NCBI GenBank assembly: GCA_046542355.1
Contig: JBKHBN010000005.1
Coordinates: forward strand, 15,933 to 79,932
Source: UBA1672 sp046542355
GTDB lineage: Bacteria > Pseudomonadota > Alphaproteobacteria > Micavibrionales > Micavibrionaceae
Length of the DNA stretch: 64,000 nt
Direction of reading: 5' to 3'
A program made the position numbers and the translations under genes. The notes under the pieces were generated by a model. That model did no database searches, was not told where the DNA came from, and saw nothing but the letters and a program-made list of their open reading frames with translations. Shown here piece after piece: positions 24,837 to 34,437 of this stretch; the first letter of the stretch is position 1; each line of letters opens with the position of its first letter.

Positions 24837-26666
24837 TTATTCCACCGTTACCGATTTTGCCAGATTGCGGGGTTGGTCAACATCTGTTCCTTTAAGAACC
24901 GCAATGTGGTAGGCCAGCAGTTGCACGGGGATTGAATATAAAATCGGGGCAACAAAGGGGTGAACCTCTCCCAGCGCGACGCTCCATGTTGACTGGTCTT
25001 TGAGCCTTTGCGCTCCCTTTATATCGGTAATCAGAAAAATTTTGCCTCCGCGCGCGACGATTTCCTGAATGTTGGACACATTTTTATCAAAAAGCCTGTC
25101 ATTTTCCGGTGCGACAACAACAACCGGAACGCGCTCATCGATCAAGGCAATGGGCCCGTGTTTCATTTCTCCTGAGGCATAGCCCTCAGCATGGATATAG
25201 GAAATTTCCTTTAGTTTAAGCGCGCCTTCCAAAGCGATGGGGTAGAGAGATCCGCGACCTAGATAAAGCACATCGGTTGCATCGGCCATTTCCTTTGCAA
25301 TCGTATGAATTTGCCCGTCATGCTCCAAGATCTCTGCGGCAAGAGTTGGAACATGGCGCAAACTCTCGGCCATTTCACTTTCTCTGGCTTCATCAATCGC
25401 GCCTTTTCTGCGCGCCGCTGCCAGCGCAAGGCATGCCAGAGTGGTGAGCTGGGTTGTAAAAGCCTTTGTCGAAGCTACCCCTATCTCAGGCCCTGCCAGT
25501 GTGTGCAGGACATAATCAGACTCACGTTCTATGGTGCTTTCAATTGTATTAACAATGGAGATAATGGTTTGCTTTTCTTTCTTGCAATAGCGCAACGCCT
25601 CAAGCGTATCGAGCGTTTCTCCAGATTGGGATATAAAAAGAGCTACCCCTCCACCTGGCATTGGCGCTTCGCGATAGCGAAACTCGCTGGCAACATCAAT
25701 TTCGCAGGGGATGCGAGCGATTTGTTCCAGCCAGTATTTAGCCACCATGCATGCATAATATGCCGTTCCGCAGGCGATAAGCGTTATGCGCGGCGCGCTC
25801 GTTATGGCATCACGCACAGCTTCTGGGATTGAGATATTCCCTGTTGCTGCATTGATGTATTTGTTCAATGTCTGGCCGATAACTGCTGGCTGCTCGTATA
25901 TCTCCTTGAGCATAAAATGGCGATATTCCCCTTTTCCTGTTGTTGCGCCTGATTGCTCTGTAATGCGCACTGCGCGGTTAACTTCTTTTTTATCGCGATC
26001 AAATATTTGTGCGCCCTCTCGCTTGACAATAACGCGGTCACCATCTTCCAGAAAACAAATCTTTTTTGTAAGCGGAGCCAGTGCATATGAGTCAGAGGCC
26101 ATAAACATTTCCCCTTCACCATAACCTACGGCCAAGGGGGTTCCCTGTCTGCATCCGAGAATCATATCATGGTTCCCGGCAAAGACCATCACCAGTGCGT
26201 AAGCCCCTTCCAGACGATCCATGGCCGCGTTTGCTGCAGCTATTGCATCTTGCCCATGGTTCATATAGTGCGTCACAAGGTGCACAATAACCTCTGTATC
26301 GGTTTCTGTTTCAAACACGCAGCCCTGTTTTTCCAGCTCGGCCTTAAGCGCTGCGTAATTTTCTATGATGCCGTTATGAACGACTGCGACTTTATCTGTA
26401 GCATGAGGATGGGCGTTGCGTTCGTTAGGCTGACCATGGGTTGCCCAGCGGGTATGACCTATGCCGACCGTGCCTTTCAAGGGAGATTCTTCTATTTTTT
26501 GCGTAAGCCTTTGCAGTTTTCCTTCGGCGCGACGGCGATCAATATGGCCGTTTGAAAGAGTTGCAATACCAGCGGAATCATATCCTCTGTATTCGAGGCG
26601 CTTTAGCCCCTCCAGCAATAGCGGCACGACTTGTTTTTCTCCGATGATACCGAAAATTCCACACAT
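24837..26666 (-). CDS. glmS: Glutamine-fructose-6-phosphate aminotransferase
   Basis: A full-length 609-residue GlmS. The N-terminal Ntn glutaminase begins MCGIFGIIGEK with catalytic Cys2, and GHTRWATHGQPNERNAHPH follows. Two SIS isomerase domains come next (ITLIACGTAYYACMVAKYW and FISQSGETLDTLEALRY; then YLGRGSLYPIALEGALKLKE), and the C-terminus is DQPRNLAKSVTVE. It makes glucosamine-6-phosphate, the entry to UDP-GlcNAc. glmU is next upstream on the same strand. No glmS ribozyme-like structure was recognised in the 180-base leader. Confidence 0.97.
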   Translation of the reverse strand: MCGIFGIIGEKQVVPLLLEGLKRLEYRGYDSAGIATLSNGHIDRRRAEGKLQRLTQKIEESPLKGTVGIGHTRWATHGQPNERNAHPHATDKVAVVHNGIIENYAALKAELEKQGCVFETETDTEVIVHLVTHYMNHGQDAIAAANAAMDRLEGAYALVMVFAGNHDMILGCRQGTPLAVGYGEGEMFMASDSYALAPLTKKICFLEDGDRVIVKREGAQIFDRDKKEVNRAVRITEQSGATTGKGEYRHFMLKEIYEQPAVIGQTLNKYINAATGNISIPEAVRDAITSAPRITLIACGTAYYACMVAKYWLEQIARIPCEIDVASEFRYREAPMPGGGVALFISQSGETLDTLEALRYCKKEKQTIISIVNTIESTIERESDYVLHTLAGPEIGVASTKAFTTQLTTLACLALAAARRKGAIDEARESEMAESLRHVPTLAAEILEHDGQIHTIAKEMADATDVLYLGRGSLYPIALEGALKLKEISYIHAEGYASGEMKHGPIALIDERVPVVVVAPENDRLFDKNVSNIQEIVARGGKIFLITDIKGAQRLKDQSTWSVALGEVHPFVAPILYSIPVQLLAYHIAVLKGTDVDQPRNLAKSVTVE

Positions 26667-26849
26667 TTGATTTATCCTCGTTTTTGGTTATGTTCCGAAA
26701 TGCCATTTGTTATAATGCTAAATGGCTGAACAAAAATATGGTGCGCGTTGTTTGCGCGTTTATTCTAGTCTTACCTATCGAAGAGCTTGTTTCAAATCAC
26801 GAAACTTTGCGAATTGTTTCAGTAACGGCTTTTGCACATTTTGAGCTGT

Positions 26850-28196
26850 TTACTCATTACCGCCCTTGCGTTTGCGATATAGAGCCGCCCAGCCTTTGCG
26901 AACCCTTGCCTGCGAGCGTCCTACCGACAGAGAATCCGCAGGCACGTCTTTTGTGATTGTTGATCCAGCCGCTACAAAAGCTCCGTTATCCAGCGTAACT
27001 GGCGCAACAAGGTTGACGTTGCTGCCGATCATGACCCCATCGCCAATAACGGTCTGATGTTTTTCAAAACCATCATAATTTACTGTGATTGCGCCACAGC
27101 TAAAATTCACATCCTCGCCCATAATTGTATCCCCGATATAACCCAGATGAGATATTTTCGAGCGATTGCCGATATAGGATTTCTTAATCTCAACAAAATT
27201 GCCGATACGTGCTTCTGTGCCTATTTCTGCTCCAGGGCGCAAGCGGGCAAATGGCCCAACAGTTGTTTTGTTTCCTATTTTTGTGCCCTCAAGGTGAGAA
27301 TATGCTCTTATATGGACATCCTCGCCGACCTCAACGCCGCTGCCAAAATAGACATTGGGCTCAATTGTCGTGCCCGAACCAATTTGCGTATCATAGTGCA
27401 GATATACGCTAGAGGGATCTTGCATGTAAACACCATCCTCTATGAAAGATTCACGCATCATTTGCTGCGCCGTATATTCAAGATCTACCAGCTCCAAACG
27501 GGTATTACAGCCCTTTACTTCTCTTGGATCGCCGACTACAGCAATGCGGGTTTTCATGTTATCACGCGCAGCAATTTCCGGCAGATCCGTAATATAAAAC
27601 TCTTTTGCTGCATTATCATTGTTCAGATTCATCAGCCAACGATCTATGCGGCGTGAATCGAGACAAAAAGCACCTGTGTTGATAATATTGATTTGTTTTT
27701 CTTTCTCGCTGGCGTCTTTTTCCTCGCGGATAGCTTTTAGAGTCTCATCACTGTTAAGCAATAGCCGTCCATATCCAAAAGGATTATCTATCTGTGCTCC
27801 CAGCACCGATATGCCCGTTACACCATCACTCTTTCGCGCAGCAATCAAACGTTCCAAAGAATCAGGACTGACAAGAGGCATGTCCCCCAGCAGTACAAGG
27901 ATATCTCCTGCAAATCCTTTAAGTGCCGGCATCGCAGAACGCAGCGCATCGCCTGTGCCTTGCTGTTTTTCCTGCACAACATATTGATGGGGGGCAATAC
28001 TGCTTGCGACGCCCTCCATATCTTTACCCAGAACGACAACAATCCTGTCTGGCTCAAGGCAGCTTACTGTATTTAAAATCCAGTTTATCATGGGCAAACC
28101 GAGCACTTTGTGCATGACTTTAGGCTTATCAGAGCGCATGCGCGTGCCTTTTCCAGCCGCCAGAATTACAACAGCGAGTGGCTTTCTTTTTGTCAT
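26850..28196 (-). CDS. glmU: Bifunctional UDP-GlcNAc pyrophosphorylase/GlcN-1-P acetyltransferase
   Basis: A 448-residue bifunctional GlmU. The N-terminal uridyltransferase has VVILAAGKGTRMRSDKPKVMH and the QGTGDA motif (as EKQQGTGDALRSAM). The C-terminal left-handed beta-helix acetyltransferase has LRPGAEIGTEARIGNFVEIK, SHLGYIGD and NYDGFEKHQTVIGDG. It completes UDP-GlcNAc synthesis begun by GlmS, whose gene follows about 180 bases downstream. The ATG at 28196 with an upstream AAGGA is preferred over one 15 codons earlier. Confidence 0.96.
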   Translation of the reverse strand: MTKRKPLAVVILAAGKGTRMRSDKPKVMHKVLGLPMINWILNTVSCLEPDRIVVVLGKDMEGVASSIAPHQYVVQEKQQGTGDALRSAMPALKGFAGDILVLLGDMPLVSPDSLERLIAARKSDGVTGISVLGAQIDNPFGYGRLLLNSDETLKAIREEKDASEKEKQINIINTGAFCLDSRRIDRWLMNLNNDNAAKEFYITDLPEIAARDNMKTRIAVVGDPREVKGCNTRLELVDLEYTAQQMMRESFIEDGVYMQDPSSVYLHYDTQIGSGTTIEPNVYFGSGVEVGEDVHIRAYSHLEGTKIGNKTTVGPFARLRPGAEIGTEARIGNFVEIKKSYIGNRSKISHLGYIGDTIMGEDVNFSCGAITVNYDGFEKHQTVIGDGVMIGSNVNLVAPVTLDNGAFVAAGSTITKDVPADSLSVGRSQARVRKGWAALYRKRKGGNE

Positions 28197-28246
28197 ATTT
28201 TGATATTCCTTTTTTTGCCGATTTATGCAGGCCGGCAACACTAATC

Positions 28247-29164
28247 TTAATTGTCTTTTATACTTAGAACCGTATCGCCGCTTTTATACTCTGTCATATG
28301 CATGAACAATGTCCCGTAAGCTGTTTTAACGCGCATGCGAACAGGCATAACAACTGCGTTTTCCGTGATTTGCGCCATCCATATTGTCGGCATGGTTCCC
28401 AAAGAGCGTCCCTGTTCTTGTATAGATAACCAGCCGCGCGGTTTTGAGTACCAAGCACCGGCAACCGGCTCTACTTCAACCATGCATTCTACAGCAGAGC
28501 CTTCATAGACGTTGTAGCGTGTTTTCTTAAGATGGACATAGCCTTTATGGTGAAATATAAGCTTATAACGGCGCTTGCCGTCAAAAACCTCATCCACGCC
28601 TTCACAGGGCTTACCATCTGATACATGCTCCATAACCATAAGTGATGCGCTGATCACATCGGTTGTACCTTTTGTTAGTTCTTCCTCCGGCTTTTCTTTT
28701 CTGGGTTTTTTACCTATATATAGCGTTGTTAAATCCTGAAAACCTTTATTCCTGTCATAGCGGTAGGTTTTTATCTCCTCCTCACCTCGCCAGCTTGCCG
28801 TGGAAATATGTTGTTCCGGCAACCGGATGCGCTCTAAACCAGGTAGCGCCCAGCCATGGGTTTCAAATGTTCCTTCCCATGGAACCAATGCACCAAGAAA
28901 CCCGCTAACCTGGGCCTTAAATACGAGGGAGTAGTGTTCTTCATCACGAAAATCCATGACCATTTCTGCCTGCACAACGCGTATGCCTCCGGCATAAACA
29001 TCATATTTCGCTTCCTGATAGTCATAATCCTGAAAGCTTTTATCATCCGCATCATTCGAAAAGGCAGGTGTAAGCACTCCTGCATTAAAAAAGATTGAAG
29101 CGATTAATAAAAACGCATGATACCGCGTTTTATCATTGGTAATAAAGCCCCAGCGTTTTCTCAA
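28247..29164 (-). CDS. DUF3108 exported protein
   Basis: A 305-residue exported protein with a signal peptide (HAFLLIASIFFNAGVLTPAFS) and a beta-rich mature region matching the DUF3108 pattern: YDVYAGGIRVVQAEM near the start, YRYDRNKGFQDL, GTTDVISASLMVMEHV, and the closing blocks GWLSIQEQGRSLGTMP and MPVRMRVKTAYGTLFMHM. Family function is unknown; it acts in the periplasm or at the outer membrane. Its 5' end overlaps the 3' end of the upstream FemAB-like gene by 32 bases, so the two are probably translated from one message that continues into glmU. Confidence 0.8.
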   Translation of the reverse strand: MRKRWGFITNDKTRYHAFLLIASIFFNAGVLTPAFSNDADDKSFQDYDYQEAKYDVYAGGIRVVQAEMVMDFRDEEHYSLVFKAQVSGFLGALVPWEGTFETHGWALPGLERIRLPEQHISTASWRGEEEIKTYRYDRNKGFQDLTTLYIGKKPRKEKPEEELTKGTTDVISASLMVMEHVSDGKPCEGVDEVFDGKRRYKLIFHHKGYVHLKKTRYNVYEGSAVECMVEVEPVAGAWYSKPRGWLSIQEQGRSLGTMPTIWMAQITENAVVMPVRMRVKTAYGTLFMHMTEYKSGDTVLSIKDN

Positions 29165-30125
29165 TTTTTCTACCCATTCTTTTTTTAAACCTCATGACAC
29201 CCTCTGCGTCTTTTGCATTAACACCACCAAGGTCAAGTTCCTGTACATTTTGTTTCTTCAACTGCTCTATCGCTGCCCATAACAGCACGTAATGTGCCCG
29301 GTTTTCCCGTCCTGCACCGGAGGTATAACCAATTTGATATGTCGCACTCGATCCGTGAATAAGCAGTAATATACCTGCTATCGGGTTATTATCCAACAGC
29401 GCACAGCCGATCATCATATTTTTTCCACGGGAGAATGATTCCCCCAATGCCAGCATTGTCTTTAACGAAGGGCCATCGTACTTACGCACAGATTTATCAC
29501 GCAGATATTGCTTCATCAACCATTTAAAGTGCCATGATGAAATGCCCGAGGTATCCCAGACCAGCTTTAACGGTTTGCGCTCGCTCTGGTTTAATGCGTT
29601 TCTCCATTTGGAGTGAAGATTTTTGCGTATATTATCCAATGATGGTTTTAGATCCAGCCATATTGTCTCGTAACCACTCTTTGCTTTGGCTCTATACCCA
29701 TGCTTTTGCATGATTTGTTGCATATCGGGCGTGTCTTTTATTTCAGGAATGAAACGGATCCTGCGGCCAATACGTTTGGGATATTGTTGCATGAATGCTG
29801 CAACAAATGCGTCAAAATGTTCCGGTGATCCGTAGCCGTCGAACCATAAAGGCCCCCGATCAAGAATGACCCCGTGCACTACGTTTTTCAAAAGCCCCGC
29901 CTCCAGCACGTTGACAATGCCTGCGGCGTTGCCTGCAACGGTGATTAACCCTTTGGATATATGTTGGTAATTCAATCTGGACATGGCTTGCAGGTAATGC
30001 TGAGACTGCAGCAAATTCATACGCTGCACGCGGGCGCTGTATTCAGACCACTGCGCTGGAGTGTGCGAATTCCAGTGCAGCGTCGTATGCTTTTTTATAT
30101 CTTGAGCATTAAGCTCTTTCATCAT
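29133..30125 (-). CDS. FemAB/GNAT-like acyl or aminoacyl transferase
   Basis: A 330-residue protein with two GNAT-like lobes of the FemAB/Acetyltransf_6 type. Recognisable blocks are QSQHYLQAMSRLN, VHGVILDRGPLWFDG, the TIWLDLKPSLDNIRKNLHSK segment typical of the family, and C-terminal GRENRAHYVLLWAAIEQLKK with LDLGGVNAKDAEGVMRFK. FemAB-like proteins add amino acids to peptidoglycan precursors; alphaproteobacterial homologues are mostly uncharacterised. It heads an operon with the DUF3108 gene and glmU, which fits an envelope role. Confidence 0.82.
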   Translation of the reverse strand: MMKELNAQDIKKHTTLHWNSHTPAQWSEYSARVQRMNLLQSQHYLQAMSRLNYQHISKGLITVAGNAAGIVNVLEAGLLKNVVHGVILDRGPLWFDGYGSPEHFDAFVAAFMQQYPKRIGRRIRFIPEIKDTPDMQQIMQKHGYRAKAKSGYETIWLDLKPSLDNIRKNLHSKWRNALNQSERKPLKLVWDTSGISSWHFKWLMKQYLRDKSVRKYDGPSLKTMLALGESFSRGKNMMIGCALLDNNPIAGILLLIHGSSATYQIGYTSGAGRENRAHYVLLWAAIEQLKKQNVQELDLGGVNAKDAEGVMRFKKRMGRKIEKTLGLYYQ

Positions 30126-30243
30126 ATTGTTTTTCTCGGTTTTTATTGACTGGTAGCGCCTGTGGCTTGTGTTAAAAGCCAGAGGGTTATACGCTCCCTA
30201 ACTTAGGATCAGACCCTATTAACCTGCAAGAGACAAGAAAATT

Positions 30244-31095
30244 ATGACAGATACGCACGCACAGCTCGAACAAACAATTAACAGCGCATGGGATGTGCGC
30301 GATACAATTAACATACAAACCGGTGGTGAATATCGCGACGCCGTGGAAGAGACACTTAATCTCCTTGATAACGGCTGCTTGCGCATTGCCAGCCCATCTG
30401 ATTCAGGATGGATTGTTCATCAATGGGCGAAAAAAGCTGTGCTGCTCTCTTTTCGCCTTAATCCTATGCATATGATTTCCGGTGGGCCGGGGGGCAGTTT
30501 CTGGTATGACAAAGTTAAAAGCAAGTTTGATGGTTGGGACGAAGATGATTTCGCAAAGGCCGGATTTCGCGCCGTGCCTGATACTATTGTCCGTCACAGT
30601 GCCTATGTGGCTCCCAGCGTTGTTTTAATGCAAAGCTTTGTAAATCTTGGTGCTTATATTGATACTGGAACCATGATTGATACCTGGGTTCTGGTTGGAT
30701 CTTGTGCGCAAATCGGTAAAAACTGTCATATTTCGGAAGGTGTTGGCATCGGCGGCGTTCTTGAGCCTTTGCAAGCAGCGCCCGTTATCATTGAGGATAA
30801 TGTTTTTGTCGGCGTTGGCTCAAAAATCGTTGAAGGCGTTATTGTTGAAAAAGGATCTGTCATTTCTATGGGCGTTTGTATCGGCGCTTCTACTAAAATT
30901 ATTGATCGTACAACAGGAGAAATATATCAGGGGCGGGTTCCGGCCTATTCTGTTGTTATTGCCGGTACGCTGCCTTCAGACAAAACTCTGCCCGATGGCT
31001 CACCTGCGCCGAGCCTTGCCTGCGCGGTTATTGTCAAACGAGTGGATGAGCGCACGCGCAGTAAAACCAGCATCAATGATTTACTTAGAGATTAA
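30244..31095 (+). CDS. dapD: Tetrahydrodipicolinate N-succinyltransferase
   Basis: A 283-residue DapD, the succinylation step of the diaminopimelate/lysine pathway. The N-terminal domain carries SPSDSGWIVHQWAKKAVLLS, and the hexapeptide beta-helix includes VLMQSFVNLGAYIDTGTMID, WVLVGSCAQIGKN, SEGVGIGGVLEPLQ and VFVGVGSKIVEGV, ending GSPAPSLACAVIVKRVD. The gap to the divergent FemAB-like gene has TTGACT (30147-30152) and a TGGCTT/AAGCCA hairpin in the leader. dapE lies two genes downstream. Confidence 0.97.
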   Translation: MTDTHAQLEQTINSAWDVRDTINIQTGGEYRDAVEETLNLLDNGCLRIASPSDSGWIVHQWAKKAVLLSFRLNPMHMISGGPGGSFWYDKVKSKFDGWDEDDFAKAGFRAVPDTIVRHSAYVAPSVVLMQSFVNLGAYIDTGTMIDTWVLVGSCAQIGKNCHISEGVGIGGVLEPLQAAPVIIEDNVFVGVGSKIVEGVIVEKGSVISMGVCIGASTKIIDRTTGEIYQGRVPAYSVVIAGTLPSDKTLPDGSPAPSLACAVIVKRVDERTRSKTSINDLLRD

Positions 31096-31201
31096 GAATA
31101 CGGCTTTGTTCATTTGATGTATTATAAGCTATAAAATTGTTGATTTTATTGGCTGGTGTTTGCCATTACAGTGTTGATCCTATAGTCTCGATCGTGCGTG
31201 T

Positions 31202-32317
31202 ATGAAATATTCAAGAGTGGAATCAAAAGTGCCTCAAATCAGTGATATGCTTCACTTGCTATCAAGGCGAAGGTATAGTTCAAAAGGTTCGTTAAGAAAT
31301 ATGTTTAATATTAGTGCGATAAGATCATTTCTATTGCGTGATAATCCTTTGTCTTACTGGCGCAGGCGTGTTTTGCATGGGTATAAAGGTGCGTCTTGTT
31401 TTTGTGAATACCTTTGTCATGCAGAGCGTTATAGATCAGAGGAAACCGTTCGAGAGAATTTCGATTCTCTTGTTCAAGATGTCTATGAATGGCTTGATGA
31501 TAAACAATATCATATGGCGCGAGAGTCGCTTAACCTTATGCTTGATCACGCTGATGGAAAGACGCGGGACGATGAGATCACCCCTGGCCCTCTTCATGAA
31601 ATTACTCAGGCCGTATGGTTTATCAGTGCTATTGAAGACGGATTTACGGTGCGTGATCCCGAGATTATTCTAAGCCTTATCTTTGTACATGATCTGGGGG
31701 AAGATTATAACATTAAACCGCAAACCCTTGAAGCACGTTTGCGAGAACGCGGTATTTCGTCAGACAGTCGCGTGCGGGCGCTGTTGAAAAGTTTTGATGT
31801 TATTACAAAATATTATGGCAAGGATGAGCGGGTTCAATATCATCTTGGGCGCGGGCGCTACAAAACTGAGGGTGATTACCAGAACGGGGTGAGCGTTGAT
31901 AAATATGCCTCGGTAGCCAAGATGTTTGACCGTATGCATAACCTGATGACTCTGGTCAGTGTTCGAGAAATCAAGCAGATGCATGAGGAAATAGCAAAAA
32001 CGGCCCGCTACTACGTGCTAAACCGAATTCGGCGCATGAGTAAGGATTTTCCCGAACATGAAGCTATATATGACTTGATGTACAAGGCTCTTGTTACGCA
32101 GCTTGAATTTTCGCGTTACTATACAGTTCCTGATGGTGATCCCCTGCCCGATAATGAGGAAATACTCAGCCAGATGCCAAAGAAAGGATTTCCCTATATG
32201 CCTGAGGGTCTTCATCCCTTGCTGGTTATTGCCCGGCGAACCCGCGCGGAATATCCGGAAATTTACGGACAAAGCGCTCGCCCTGATCCGTTGGCGGCTC
32301 ATAACAGTATGGGTTAA
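31202..32317 (+). CDS. Stand-alone RelA/SpoT-like HD phosphohydrolase-type protein
   Basis: A 371-residue soluble protein whose centre matches the HD hydrolase domain of RelA/SpoT enzymes: His132 in GPLHEITQAV, His163-Asp164 in FVHDLGEDYN, VITKYYGKD, and Asp243 in KMFDRMHNLMTLV (compare KLADRLHNM in SpoT). There is no synthetase, TGS or ACT domain, so it resembles small alarmone hydrolases in layout while being longer, with basic N-terminal and Pro-rich C-terminal extensions. Substrate is not proven; another nucleotide is possible. It sits between dapD and dapE on the same strand with 76-106 base gaps, so co-transcription is plausible. Confidence 0.7.
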   Translation: MKYSRVESKVPQISDMLHLLSRRRYSSKGSLRNMFNISAIRSFLLRDNPLSYWRRRVLHGYKGASCFCEYLCHAERYRSEETVRENFDSLVQDVYEWLDDKQYHMARESLNLMLDHADGKTRDDEITPGPLHEITQAVWFISAIEDGFTVRDPEIILSLIFVHDLGEDYNIKPQTLEARLRERGISSDSRVRALLKSFDVITKYYGKDERVQYHLGRGRYKTEGDYQNGVSVDKYASVAKMFDRMHNLMTLVSVREIKQMHEEIAKTARYYVLNRIRRMSKDFPEHEAIYDLMYKALVTQLEFSRYYTVPDGDPLPDNEEILSQMPKKGFPYMPEGLHPLLVIARRTRAEYPEIYGQSARPDPLAAHNSMG

Positions 32318-32393
32318 GAATTTTTTTGTATTATGTATATTGGTTGGTTAGGATGCCTTGCATTTACGCTCCAAAACAAAATGAAAGCCGAGC

Positions 32394-33566
32394 ATGTCAT
32401 TTAATGTTATAGATCTTACCAGCGAACTTATTGCCTGTCCTTCGGTTGCGCCCAAGGATGAGGGAGCGCAACTGGTTCTGGCCGAAAAGCTTAAAGCGCT
32501 TGGTTTTGAGTGTCATCATCTGAGCTTTGGCGAAGGCGATGAAGCCGTGCCAAATCTGTTTGCACGCCTTGGCAGTGGACGTCCTCATATTTGTTATGCG
32601 GGGCATACGGATGTTGTGCCGCCCGGCTCTTTGGATAAATGGACATATGATCCATTTAAGGCAACCATTAAAGACGGCGTTCTTTATGGCCGCGGCTCCA
32701 GTGATATGAAAGGCTCTATTGCTGCTTTTGTAGCGGCTGTTTCCGATTATCTGGAGAATAACACCCTTCAAGGATCTATCAGTTTCCTGATTACCGGCGA
32801 TGAGGAAGGCCCTGCTGTGAATGGTACGGTTAAAGTTCTGGAGTGGATGAAAGAGCATGGCCATATCCCTGATGTTTGTCTGGTTGGTGAGCCGACAAAT
32901 ACAAACAAAATCGGGGAGACAATCGCGCTAGGACGGCGCGGATCTATAAACAGCGTTCTTACTGTAAAAGGAAAGCAAGGGCATGTTGCCTATCAGGAAT
33001 TTGCTGATAATCCGGTGCCCGGACTTATCACGCTTGTGAGCACGCTGGCAGGTCATGAATTTGATCAGGGCTCGGAGCACTTTCCCGCGACCAATCTTGA
33101 GTTTACAGGAATGGATATAGGAGCCGGGCGTTGGGCGGAAAATGTTATCCCTGCGTCTGCGCGCGCTATGTTCAATATCCGGTTTAATGATCTTTGGACA
33201 GGCGAAAGCTTACGCGCGGAGCTTGATAGAATTTTAGGCGCAACAGGTATTCAATATGAGCTACAGACCCGATGCAGTGGTAATAGTTTCCTAACGCCTC
33301 CAGGGCCTTGGTCGGATATTGTGCGTGATGCTGCTGCGCAAGTTACAGGCCTTGAACCGGAATTTACGACAGGCGGTGCAACGTCTGATGCCCGTTTTAT
33401 TGCCCCGTATTGTCCGGCACTTGAATTTGGCGGCATTAATACAACCATTCATCAGGTTAATGAAAATGCACGCGTTGAGGATCTGGAACAACTAGTTGCT
33501 ATTTTCCGTGGCATTATCGAGCGTGCCGATCAAAGCACTGAATTGAGCGCGCAGCCAACCCCTTAG
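32394..33566 (+). CDS. dapE: Succinyl-diaminopimelate desuccinylase
   Basis: A 390-residue M20 zinc peptidase-fold enzyme that removes succinate from N-succinyl-LL-diaminopimelate. Visible motifs are YAGHTDVVPPG with the first metal His, GRGSSDMKG with the bridging Asp, ITGDEEGPAVNG with the catalytic Glu pair, and C-terminal FGGINTTIHQVNENA with the last metal His. It is on the same strand as dapD with the HD protein between them. Ends 50 bases before the convergent PRC-barrel gene. Confidence 0.96.
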   Translation: MSFNVIDLTSELIACPSVAPKDEGAQLVLAEKLKALGFECHHLSFGEGDEAVPNLFARLGSGRPHICYAGHTDVVPPGSLDKWTYDPFKATIKDGVLYGRGSSDMKGSIAAFVAAVSDYLENNTLQGSISFLITGDEEGPAVNGTVKVLEWMKEHGHIPDVCLVGEPTNTNKIGETIALGRRGSINSVLTVKGKQGHVAYQEFADNPVPGLITLVSTLAGHEFDQGSEHFPATNLEFTGMDIGAGRWAENVIPASARAMFNIRFNDLWTGESLRAELDRILGATGIQYELQTRCSGNSFLTPPGPWSDIVRDAAAQVTGLEPEFTTGGATSDARFIAPYCPALEFGGINTTIHQVNENARVEDLEQLVAIFRGIIERADQSTELSAQPTP

Positions 33567-33615
33567 ATAGATTGTAGCTTGTATGATGGGAGAGATGCGA
33601 GGGTTGTTGGTGCTT

Positions 33616-34335
33616 CTAGCTTTTTTCAGCCATCTCCAGGATTGAATCCACGTAGGCTTCATCAATTACAGCGTATGATTTTCCGTTCTTTTCCTCAAAT
33701 GAGAGGACGGAAAGCGGCAGCGCTACGCCCTTATTATATATACCCCGATAATTAATATTGACGTATATGCTGCGTACGTAAGCGCCATTCTTATCAAAGA
33801 GAACGTCTTGCAAATCTCCGATAATCTGGCCGTTACTATCTATGAGCGTAATGCCCAGAAGATCTGAAAGGTTTAATATGTCTTCTCCATTTTCTCCAGA
33901 GGCTGTTTCAATACTGGCGAGCAAAACCGGATAAAGTGATTCTACTTCTTCTTCATTAAAACCTAAACGGTATCCGGCACTTACGCTTCCTATATCCAGT
34001 GTATTGCGATTCAAATAAACAGACCTTCTCAGATTTAAGCGATCAAAATTCACCTTTAGAGAGAAAACCTGACCGCTCGTGTCAAAGGCTATATCCTGCA
34101 CTTCGCCTATGGCTTTGTTTTTATTATCAAGCACGTTGCGTTTGAGGATGTCTTTTGATTGCTCATAGCGCGGGTTTTGCAAAGGTTTTATGCGGTTATG
34201 TCTTTTTATCTGTTCCTGAAAAGCAACGGAGTCTATGTTTTTTCCTTCGGATGCTTGCAAGGGCTGCGCGTTTGCAAGTACGCCCAAAACCAGACACAAA
34301 ATACCAAAGCTCCGATAGATGCCACGTTTTATCAT
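33616..34335 (-). CDS. Exported tandem PRC-barrel protein
   Basis: A protein of about 239 residues with a signal peptide (SFGILCLVLGVLANAQPLQA) and two PRC-barrel repeats. The first has NVLDNKNKAIGEVQDIAFDT, the second ITLIDSNGQIIGDLQDVLFD, each followed by strand-rich segments (SLKVNFDRL, SIYVNINYRG). PRC barrels are adaptor folds seen in RimM, photosynthetic reaction-centre H subunits and alphaproteobacterial stress or envelope proteins. Ligand unknown; the signal peptide places it in the periplasm. The ATG at 34335 with upstream AAAGGA is preferred to a TTG at 34356. Confidence 0.72.
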   Translation of the reverse strand: MIKRGIYRSFGILCLVLGVLANAQPLQASEGKNIDSVAFQEQIKRHNRIKPLQNPRYEQSKDILKRNVLDNKNKAIGEVQDIAFDTSGQVFSLKVNFDRLNLRRSVYLNRNTLDIGSVSAGYRLGFNEEEVESLYPVLLASIETASGENGEDILNLSDLLGITLIDSNGQIIGDLQDVLFDKNGAYVRSIYVNINYRGIYNKGVALPLSVLSFEEKNGKSYAVIDEAYVDSILEMAEKS

Positions 34336-34437
34336 CAGGCGTTTTCCTTTATTCAACCCTTTATTTCCAATATTAACAGGTGCAGTATATAATTCTTTTT
34401 GCTCTTACGCAAACTTCGGGTTTGTGGAGACAAGGTT

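Noticed and set aside
26667..26849. glmS ribozyme or other leader RNA between glmU and glmS
   Set aside because: No pseudoknot-like core is recognisable and the glmS ribozyme is a Firmicutes-type element.
29133..29164. 32-base overlap of the DUF3108 and FemAB-like genes as a frameshift or assembly error
   Set aside because: Both proteins look complete at the overlap: one has a normal C-terminus, the other a normal signal peptide.
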